Assembly (NCBI RefSeq): GCF_026341035.1
Contig: NZ_JAPEOQ010000001.1
Location: forward strand, 4,712,001 to 4,776,000
Length of the DNA stretch: 64,000 bases
Origin: Streptomyces sp. NBC_01016
GTDB lineage: Bacteria > Actinomycetota > Actinomycetes > Streptomycetales > Streptomycetaceae
Direction: 5' to 3'
In this document: one piece after another, positions 57,979-64,000 of the stretch
Numbering within the stretch: position 1 is the stretch's first letter
How the letters are laid out: every line of letters begins with the position of its first letter
Translations under genes and position numbers: made by a program
Notes under the pieces: generated by a model
Database searches by the model: none
Seen by the model: only the letters and a program-made list of their open reading frames with translations
Told to the model about the DNA's origin: nothing

Positions 57979-58752
57979 ATGTCTTCGGCCCGAACCCCCT
58001 TCGACCTCACCGGCCGTTCCGCCCTGGTCACGGGCGCGGGCGCGCCCGGCGGCATCGGCGCCGCCGTCGCCCGGGCTCTGGCCGGGGCCGGCGCTGCCGT
58101 CGTGGTCACCGACGTGAACGGCGACGCCGCCGAGAACACGGCCGCCGCCATCCGCACCGACGGCGGCAAGGCCGACAGCGCCGCCCTCGATGTTCGCGAC
58201 CGCGCCGCCGCCGACGCCGCCGTCGCGCAGGCCGCCGCGCTCACCGACGGCACCCTGCACATCCTCGTCAACAACGCCGGCGTCACCGCGCCCGCGATGT
58301 TCCCCAAGCTGACCGAGGACAGCGTCCGCGGCATGCTCGACATCCACGTCCTCGGCACCTTCAGCTGCGCGCAGGCCGCCCTCGCCCACCTCCCCGAGGA
58401 CGGCACGGGCCGCATCATCAACGTCACGTCCTCCGCCGGCATCACCGGCACCCTCGGCCAGGTCAACTACTCAGCCGCCAAGGCCGGAATCATCGGCCTC
58501 ACCAAATCCCTGGCCCGAGAGCTGGCCCGCAAGAACATCCTGGTCAACGCCGTCGCCCCGCTCGCCGCGACACCGATGACCGAGACGATCCGCACGAACG
58601 AGAAGTTCGCCCCCGGCATGCTCGCCCGCATCCCGCTCGCCCGCTGGGCCCAACCCGACGAGGTGGCACCGGCGTTCGTGTTTCTCGCCTCCGACGCCGC
58701 GTCCTTCGTCACCGGACAGGTCCTGCCGGTCGACGGTGGCCTCGTCATCTGA
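57979..58752 (+). CDS. SDR-family oxidoreductase
   Basis: A 257-residue classical SDR from ATG 57979 with gggaga ahead. VTGAGAPGGIGAAVARALAGAGAAVVVTDVN (two extra residues in the glycine loop), NNAGVTAPA, TSSAGITG with YSAAK and FVTGQVLPVDGG. It resembles 3-oxoacyl-reductase-type members. It follows a hairpin, so transcription may reach it only in part from upstream. Confidence 0.92.
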   Translation: MSSARTPFDLTGRSALVTGAGAPGGIGAAVARALAGAGAAVVVTDVNGDAAENTAAAIRTDGGKADSAALDVRDRAAADAAVAQAAALTDGTLHILVNNAGVTAPAMFPKLTEDSVRGMLDIHVLGTFSCAQAALAHLPEDGTGRIINVTSSAGITGTLGQVNYSAAKAGIIGLTKSLARELARKNILVNAVAPLAATPMTETIRTNEKFAPGMLARIPLARWAQPDEVAPAFVFLASDAASFVTGQVLPVDGGLVI

Positions 58753-58777
58753 CACACCATCTGCTGAGGGAAGGGTC

Positions 58778-60370
58778 ATGGAGCCGCTCACCCCGCGCGC
58801 CCACGCACACCGCACACCCGACGCACCAGCCGTCATCATGTCCGCGGGTCCGGCGGAAGACATGTCCGGCGACCCCGTGGGCGACACTTGCCTCACCTTC
58901 GCCGAACTCGACGACAGGTCCGCCCGGCTAGCCACCGCCCTACGCGCCAAAGGGCTGAAGCCCGGCGACGGCATCGCCCTGCTGATGGAGAACCATCCGG
59001 CCTTCTTCGTCGCCGCCTGGGCCGCCCAGCGTTCGGGCCTGCGCTACACCGCCCTCAACAGCCACCTCCACCCGGCCGAGGCCCAGTACATCCTCGACGA
59101 CTGCGGCGCACGCGCGCTCATCGCCTCCGAGCGGATGACCGAGGTGGTCGCGGGCCTCGACCTGACCCGGATCCCCATACGGCTGTGCGCGGTCGGCAAG
59201 CTGAAGGGCTGGGCCCCGCTCGACGAAGCGATCGCCGCGTACGGACCGCTGCCGGAGCCCGAGGAGTCCGAGGGCCGCGAGATGCTCTACTCGTCCGGGA
59301 CCACCGGACGGCCCAAGGGCGTGCGCAAGGAACTCTCCCACGCCCCGTTCGGCGACCCCGCCGCCGCGCCCGCGCTCATCGCCCGCGGCATCGCGGCCAA
59401 CGGCGGTGGCCTGCGCCCCGGCGACGTGTTCCTCAGCCCCGCCCCGCTCTACCACTCGGCGCCGCTCGTCTACTCGATGTCCATGCAGCGCCTCGGCGTC
59501 CCGGTCGTCCTGATGGACGGCTTCGAGCCGCGTCAATGCCTGCGACTGATCGCACAACACCGCGTCACCCAGGCCCAGTTCGTACCGACGATGTTCGTCC
59601 GCATGCTGCGCCTGACGCGCGCGGAACGCGAACGCCACGACGTGTCGAGCCTGCGCGTCGTGGTGCACACCGGCGCGCCCTGCCCGGTGCCCGTCAAGCG
59701 ACAGATGATCGACTGGTGGGGGCCGATCGTCCACGAGTACTACGCGGGCACCGAGGACATCGGCAACACAGCCATCACCGCCGAGGAGTGGCTCGCCCAC
59801 CCCGGTTCCGTCGGTAAACCGGCCACCGCGTGCCACATCGTCGACGACATGACCGGCGCGGAACTGCCGCCGGGCCACGAGGGCGTCGTCTACTTCGAGG
59901 GCGGGCGCCTCTTCGCGTACCACAACGACCCGGAGAAGACGGCATCGGTCACGAACGCACACGGCTGGCGCACCCTCGGCGACATCGGCCGCCTCGACGA
60001 GGACGGCTACCTCTACCTCACCGACCGCCGCGCCCACATGATCATCTCCGGGGGTGTGAACGTCTATCCGCAGGAGGCCGAGAACGTCCTGGCCGGGCAC
60101 CCGGCGGTGGCCGACGTCGCGGTCATCGGCGTACCGGATCCGGAGATGGGGGAGGCGGTCAAGGCCGTCGTGCAGCCGGCCGAAGGGGCGTCAGAGGGCG
60201 CCGAGTTGGCGGCCGGCCTGATCGCGTACTGCCGGGCGGAGCTGGCCGCGTACAAGTGCCCGCGCACCGTGGACTTCACCGACGAGCTGCCCCGCGACCC
60301 CAACGGCAAGCTCTACAAACGGCGCCTGCGCGAACGCTACTGGCAGGGCCACGACTCGAGGGTGATCTGA
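58778..60370 (+). CDS. Acyl-CoA synthetase (AMP-forming) B
   Basis: A 530-residue ligase from ATG 58778, preceded by gagggaaggg. MLYSSGTTGRPKGVRKEL (P-loop), EYYAGTEDIGN in place of the usual YGxTE, GWRTLGDIGRLDEDGYLYLTDRRAHMIISGGVNVYPQE and the catalytic Lys in PRDPNGKLYKRRL. This YAGTE variant is typical of actinobacterial FadD proteins acting on bulky acids. It is the third CoA ligase of the island, which suggests that three carboxylates are activated during the pathway or several related substrates enter. Confidence 0.92.
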   Translation: MEPLTPRAHAHRTPDAPAVIMSAGPAEDMSGDPVGDTCLTFAELDDRSARLATALRAKGLKPGDGIALLMENHPAFFVAAWAAQRSGLRYTALNSHLHPAEAQYILDDCGARALIASERMTEVVAGLDLTRIPIRLCAVGKLKGWAPLDEAIAAYGPLPEPEESEGREMLYSSGTTGRPKGVRKELSHAPFGDPAAAPALIARGIAANGGGLRPGDVFLSPAPLYHSAPLVYSMSMQRLGVPVVLMDGFEPRQCLRLIAQHRVTQAQFVPTMFVRMLRLTRAERERHDVSSLRVVVHTGAPCPVPVKRQMIDWWGPIVHEYYAGTEDIGNTAITAEEWLAHPGSVGKPATACHIVDDMTGAELPPGHEGVVYFEGGRLFAYHNDPEKTASVTNAHGWRTLGDIGRLDEDGYLYLTDRRAHMIISGGVNVYPQEAENVLAGHPAVADVAVIGVPDPEMGEAVKAVVQPAEGASEGAELAAGLIAYCRAELAAYKCPRTVDFTDELPRDPNGKLYKRRLRERYWQGHDSRVI

Positions 60371-61191
60371 TGGCGGACGACTGGTTCGGCGGCCGTGCGG
60401 AACTGGCCGGGACCGTCGCCGTGATCACAGGAGGCGCCGGCGGCCTCGGCAGCGCGATCGTGCACGACCTGGCCGCCAACGGTGTCCGCACGGCAGTCAT
60501 CGACCGTGACGAAGACGCCGCCCAGGCCTTGCGGGACGCGGGTCACGACGCCCTCGTCCATACCGGAGACGTACGCGAAGAGGCCGCGCTGCAGGGCCTG
60601 TTCGAGGCCGTCGACGAGCGGTGGGGCCGCCTCGACATCCTCGTCAACGTCGTCGGCGGCACCTTTCGCGCCCCCTTCACCGAGACCCGCCCGCGCGGCT
60701 GGGACGCCCTGATCCGCACCAACCTCACCCACGTCCTGCACGCCTGCTCACTCGCCGTCCCGCGGATCCGGGCGGGCGGCCGGGGCGGCAGCATCATCAA
60801 CGTGTCGACGATCGAGGCCCACCGCGCCGCGCCCGGCTTCGCCGTGTACGCGGCGGCGAAGGCGGCAGTGGAACAGTTCGCCCGTACCCTCGCGGTCGAG
60901 CTCGCGCCCGACGGCATCCGCGTCAACAACGTCGCCCCGGACTACGTGCCCACCCCGAGCCTCGCGGCCCTGGGCCATGGCGGGCCCACCCCGGAGGGAA
61001 TCTCCGTGGCCATCCCGATGGCACGCGCGGGCCGCCCCGAGGACGTGTCCGGCTGCGTCGTCTTCTTGGCCTCCGCCCTCTCGTCGTACGTCACGGGCAC
61101 GACGCTGCATCCGGACGGCGGCACCTACGCCTCCTCCGGCTGGTTCAACTGGCCGGGGACGGGCTGGTCGAACCACGTCCCCGGCGCCTGA
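60370..61191 (+). CDS. SDR-family oxidoreductase
   Basis: A 273-residue SDR whose ATG overlaps the ligase stop by one base. VITGGAGGLGSAIVHDLAANGVRTAVIDRD, NVVGGTF in place of NNAG, VSTIEAHRAAPGFAVYAAAK and YVTGTTLHPDGGTYASSGWFNWPGTGW. The aromatic-rich C-terminal tail is unusual and could form a lid over a large hydrophobic substrate. It converges with the SDR at 61200, only eight bases apart. Confidence 0.92.
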   Translation: MADDWFGGRAELAGTVAVITGGAGGLGSAIVHDLAANGVRTAVIDRDEDAAQALRDAGHDALVHTGDVREEAALQGLFEAVDERWGRLDILVNVVGGTFRAPFTETRPRGWDALIRTNLTHVLHACSLAVPRIRAGGRGGSIINVSTIEAHRAAPGFAVYAAAKAAVEQFARTLAVELAPDGIRVNNVAPDYVPTPSLAALGHGGPTPEGISVAIPMARAGRPEDVSGCVVFLASALSSYVTGTTLHPDGGTYASSGWFNWPGTGWSNHVPGA

Positions 61192-61199
61192 CCTCAACC

Positions 61200-61964
61200 T
61201 CAGGTGTTGCGGCCGCCGTTGACCCCGATGACCTGGCCGGTGACGTAACCGGCCTCCTCCGACACCAGGAACGAGCACGCCGCCGCGATGTCCTCGGGCC
61301 GCCCCGCCCGCCGCACCGGTGTCACCTTCGCGATGTCCTCCACCGAGTGGCCGAGCAGCCCCCGCTGCTCCGAGCCGCGCAGCATCGGGGTGTCCACGAA
61401 GCCCGGCGGGACGGTGTTCACGGTGATGCCCTTCGGCCCGAACTCCAGGGCCAGCGACTTGGTCAGGCCGATGAGCCCGGCCTTCGACGCCACGTAGTGC
61501 GTCATGTACTGCTGGCCCGAATGCGCACTGGACGACGAGATGTTGACGATGCGGCCCCACCCCGCCTCGATCATGTGGGGGATCGCCGCCTGGCAAAGGT
61601 AGAACGGCCCGCTGAGGTTCACGGACATGATCGTGTCCCAGGCCTCGTCCGTGATGTTCAGGAACTCCTTGAAGCCCGTCTTCCCCGCGTTGTTGACGAG
61701 CACGAGCACGGGCCCGTACGCGCCGCGGACCTGCTCGACCGCCGCGTCCACCTGCGCCCGGTCCGACACGTCGACGCCGCCTACGGCCATCGCCTCGTTC
61801 CCGGCGGCCCGCGCCTCCTCGGCCACCGTCTCGGCGGCGTCCTTGTTGAGGTCCAGGACGGCGGTCGCGAACCCGTCCGCCGCCATCCGTAGCGCGATGG
61901 CCCGCCCGATGCCGGACCCTCCGCCGGTGACCAGTGCCGTACGCCGCTGTTCCGTGCCGCTCAT
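61200..61964 (-). CDS. SDR-family oxidoreductase
   Basis: A 254-residue SDR with VTGGGSGIGRAIALRMAADGFATAVLDLN, NNAGKTGF, ISSSSAHSGQQYMTHYVASKAG and YVTGQVIGVNGGRNT. It resembles FabG-like and cyclohexanol-dehydrogenase-like proteins. The ATG overlaps the stop of the TauD-type gene (ATGA). A longer upstream reading exists but runs antisense through that gene. Confidence 0.92.
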   Translation of the reverse strand: MSGTEQRRTALVTGGGSGIGRAIALRMAADGFATAVLDLNKDAAETVAEEARAAGNEAMAVGGVDVSDRAQVDAAVEQVRGAYGPVLVLVNNAGKTGFKEFLNITDEAWDTIMSVNLSGPFYLCQAAIPHMIEAGWGRIVNISSSSAHSGQQYMTHYVASKAGLIGLTKSLALEFGPKGITVNTVPPGFVDTPMLRGSEQRGLLGHSVEDIAKVTPVRRAGRPEDIAAACSFLVSEEAGYVTGQVIGVNGGRNT

Positions 61965-62797
61965 GCGATCGCCTCCTCGCCCGCCAATGACGTGCGGTGC
62001 ATCAGCCGCGACGAGGACTGCTCGTACGGCAGCGCCCGGTGCAGCATTCCGGTGTTGTCCCAGATCACCAGGTCTCCCTGGTGCCACTGGTGACGCAGCG
62101 TGAACCGCCGCTGCGCCGTCCAGTTCAGGAGGCGGTCGAGGAGTGCCCTTCCCTCCTCCTGCGACCTCCCGACGATCTCGCCCGCGGTCGTGCCGATGAG
62201 CAGCGACCTACGGCCGTCCTCGTGCGTCCACACCAGCGGGTGCTCGCGGGCCGGATTGCGGTCCCAGGCCGCTCGCTCCTTCGGCGTCGGATTCGGGGTG
62301 ACGTGCAGCTGCGAGGCGGCGAAGCTGTGCACGACCCGGACGCCGTCCAGCTCGGTCCGCTCCGCCGCGGTCAGGGCCTCGTACGCGGCGTAGGTGTTGG
62401 CGAACTCGGTGTCGCCGCCGCCACCTCCGTCCACCCGACGGGCCGTCAACAACGTCGCCTTGTCCGGTACTTCACTGGTCGTGCCGTCGATGTGCCAGTA
62501 GAACGTGGCCTCGCGGTACGCGGCGAGTCGACTCTTCGACGGGTCGCGGGTGATCGCCTGCACCTCGGGGTGTTCGGGCACGCCGCCGTTCGGCAGTGGC
62601 ACGGCCCGGCCGAGGAGCCGGCTGAAGGCGACCAGGTCGGCATCGCTCAGGTCGGCATCGCGGTAGACGACGACACCACGCCGGTCGAGCGCCTCGCGGC
62701 ACTCCTCGGCGACCGCCTTGTCCACCAGACGGTGCTCCGACAGACCGGTGATCTGCACTCCGGTCGTCGGGGTCAGCTCCGTGACGCTGATACTCAT
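61961..62797 (-). CDS. TauD/TfdA-family Fe(II)/2-oxoglutarate dioxygenase
   Basis: A 278-residue dioxygenase with the metal triad YWHIDGTTSEVP (HxD) and the distal His in DNTGMLHRALPY, plus the 2-oxoglutarate-binding Arg in RLMHRTSL and a Thr in KATLLTARRV. The family hydroxylates sulfonates, aryloxy acids and other small acids. It sits between an ALDH and an SDR in the rightmost minus-strand operon, so it may hydroxylate a ring or side chain, the product going to the SDR. The substrate is not predictable. Confidence 0.92.
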   Translation of the reverse strand: MSISVTELTPTTGVQITGLSEHRLVDKAVAEECREALDRRGVVVYRDADLSDADLVAFSRLLGRAVPLPNGGVPEHPEVQAITRDPSKSRLAAYREATFYWHIDGTTSEVPDKATLLTARRVDGGGGGDTEFANTYAAYEALTAAERTELDGVRVVHSFAASQLHVTPNPTPKERAAWDRNPAREHPLVWTHEDGRRSLLIGTTAGEIVGRSQEEGRALLDRLLNWTAQRRFTLRHQWHQGDLVIWDNTGMLHRALPYEQSSSRLMHRTSLAGEEAIA

Positions 62798-62860
62798 CGA
62801 ACCCCTCTCGGTTCTCGGGTCCTGGGTCGCGACGGGTCGCAGGCCCCGGACCGCACCGGC

Positions 62861-64000
62861 TCAGCCCACGGCCTCGCCGAAGGTCTTGCTTTCCATGAAC
62901 TCCTCCAGGCCGGCCACGCCCTTCTCCCGGCCGATCCCGGACTGCTTGTAGCCGCCGAACGGGGTGTCGGAGAAGAAGTAGTTGCCGCCGTTGATGCTGA
63001 ACGTGCCGGTGCGGATGCGCCGCGCCACCGCGAGCGCCCGCTCCCGGTCGGCGCTCTGCACGGCGCCGGACAGGCCGTAGATGGAGTTGTTCGCGATGCG
63101 TACCGCGTCGTCATCGTCGTCGTACGGGATCACCGCGAGGACGGGGCCGAACACCTCCTCCTGGGCGATCTCACTGTCCGGGTCGACGTTGGCCAGCAGC
63201 GTCGGCGCGTAGAAGTACCCGGGATCGATCCGCCTGCCGCCGGTCACCAGCGTGGCGCCGTCGGCGACGGCCCGGCGCACCATGCCGTCGACCTTGTCGC
63301 GCTGCCGCTCGCTGATGAGCGGACCCATGTACGTCTTGGGGTCGTTCGGGTCGCCGACCCGCACCCGTTCCATGCGCCTGGCCACCTGCTCGACGATCGC
63401 GTCGTGGTGGCGGCGCGGCACCAGCATCCGCGAGGTGATCGCGCAGGCCTGCCCGGAGTGCAGACAGATCATGTACGCCGCGTACGTGGCGGCACCCTTG
63501 AAGTCGGCGTCGTCGAGGACCACCAGCGCGGACTTGCCGCCCAGTTCGAGGAAGACCCGCTTGACCGTGTCGCTGGCCGCCGCCATGATCCGCCGCCCGG
63601 TCGGGCTCGCTCCGGTGAACGTCACCAGGTCCACATCGGGGTGCGTGGTGAGTACCTCACCGACCGAGGACCGGGACGAGGAAAGGATGTTGACGACCCC
63701 CGGCGGAATGTCGGTGTGCTCGGCGATGAGCTCGCCGAGGGCCAGGGTCACCAAGGGCGTGTCGGGCGCACCCTTGAGCACGATCGTGCAGCCGGCCGCG
63801 AGTGCGGGGGCCAGCTTGGCCAGGGCCAACTGGTTGGGGTAGTTGTACGGGACGATCGCGGCGGCGACCCCGCCGGCCTCCCACTCCACCCAGCGGTGGT
63901 GTTGTTGCCCCTGGTACTCGACCACTCCCATGTCCTCGACGAACGAGTGGGTCTTGACGAGGTCCGCGTAGTACCGCACCAGCTCGATCGGCTCGTCCAG
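62861..64000 (-). CDS. Aldehyde dehydrogenase, N-terminus beyond window edge
   Basis: The gene enters from the right edge; about 379 residues are visible. IVPYNYPNQLALAKLAPALAAGCTIVLK, FLELGGKSALVVLDDADF, the catalytic Cys in HSGQACAITSRM, EEVFGPVLAVIPYDDDDDAVRIANN and FGGYKQSGIGREKG. It is closely related to the ALDH at 33169-34635, including the TYMGPLI and DPDSEIAQEE blocks. A 63-base gap with no clear promoter separates it from the TauD-type gene. Confidence 0.92.
   Translation of the reverse strand: MDEPIELVRYYADLVKTHSFVEDMGVVEYQGQQHHRWVEWEAGGVAAAIVPYNYPNQLALAKLAPALAAGCTIVLKGAPDTPLVTLALGELIAEHTDIPPGVVNILSSSRSSVGEVLTTHPDVDLVTFTGASPTGRRIMAAASDTVKRVFLELGGKSALVVLDDADFKGAATYAAYMICLHSGQACAITSRMLVPRRHHDAIVEQVARRMERVRVGDPNDPKTYMGPLISERQRDKVDGMVRRAVADGATLVTGGRRIDPGYFYAPTLLANVDPDSEIAQEEVFGPVLAVIPYDDDDDAVRIANNSIYGLSGAVQSADRERALAVARRIRTGTFSINGGNYFFSDTPFGGYKQSGIGREKGVAGLEEFMESKTFGEAVG

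Noticed and set aside
62798..62860. Possible hairpin between the ALDH and TauD-type genes
   Set aside because: GGTCC/GGACC arms are short and far apart; no stable stem comparable to 51601-51647.
1..64000. CRISPR arrays, tRNA or rRNA genes, transposons, integrases
   Set aside because: No repeat-spacer arrays, cloverleaf-like sequences or transposase/integrase motifs were noticed while reading both strands.

Overview
The window is very GC-rich, uses GTG/TTG starts freely and is packed with genes whose ends overlap (ATGA, GTGA, TGATG junctions). With the actinobacterial regulator families, F420-type and mycofactocin-type redox enzymes and paralogous acyl-CoA enzymes, this points to a Streptomyces-like actinomycete chromosome. 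No rRNA, tRNA, CRISPR array, transposase or phage gene was seen. Almost everything belongs to one large accessory catabolic island, cut at both edges.

Layout. 1-5267: a divergent pair, an acyl-CoA dehydrogenase/SnoaL operon (minus) and a branched-chain-amino-acid-type ABC importer (fused permeases, two ATPases, small membrane protein) without a substrate-binding protein. 5268-6448: a phosphotransferase remnant with an internal deletion, and a zinc-ribbon protein. 6456-15446 (minus): a beta-oxidation operon (crotonase, alpha/beta acyl-CoA dehydrogenase pair, FadD3-like CoA ligase, CoA transferase, thiolase, acyl-CoA dehydrogenase, SDR). 15598-16570: a frameshifted secreted SurE phosphatase. 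16586-25852: two separate CoA-transferase/CitE-like lyase pairs around a LysR-citrate transporter-hydrolase block. 26902-31182: a 6-oxocamphor-hydrolase-like crotonase, a Rieske oxygenase, a small protein, a PaaX regulator and an SDR. 31167-47000 (minus): a roughly 16 kb candidate operon (crotonases, CoA transferase, ALDH, SDRs, quinone-oxidoreductase-like MDR, ACAD10-like kinase plus acyl-CoA dehydrogenase, DoxX, hydrolase, a DUF35-Ltp2 fusion aldolase, P450, ferredoxin, mycofactocin-type SDR, hydroxyacid dehydrogenases). 47181-51577: two AhpD/CMD-fold proteins, a dehydrogenase, a TetR regulator, a second P450-ferredoxin pair and a chorismate-mutase-like protein, closed by a strong terminator. 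51655-61191: KshB-like reductase, SDRs, two CoA ligases, thiolase, amidohydrolase. 61200-64000 (minus): SDR, TauD-type dioxygenase, ALDH (cut).

How it may work (inference): a hydrophobic, probably alicyclic or terpenoid-like substrate is imported, hydroxylated by P450s and the Rieske enzyme, oxidised to ketones by SDRs and the F420-type enzyme, opened by a retro-Claisen hydrolase, activated by CoA ligases and transferases, and shortened by acyl-CoA dehydrogenases, crotonases, thiolases and a retro-aldolase. CitE-like lyases would process short dicarboxyl-CoA products.

Regulation is the most novel signal. A palindrome of the form GAGAA-N5-TTCTC overlaps promoter elements at six places across 55 kb; two copies are identical over 15 bp and sit in identically built TTGATT-N17-TAGTTT promoters. 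This suggests one local regulon, most simply controlled by the TetR protein at 49048-49710. A second site family (AACTG-N5-CAGTT and GACAGTT-N20-AACTGTC) marks the PaaX-linked module, and a T-N11-A dyad marks the LysR/citrate-transporter promoter.
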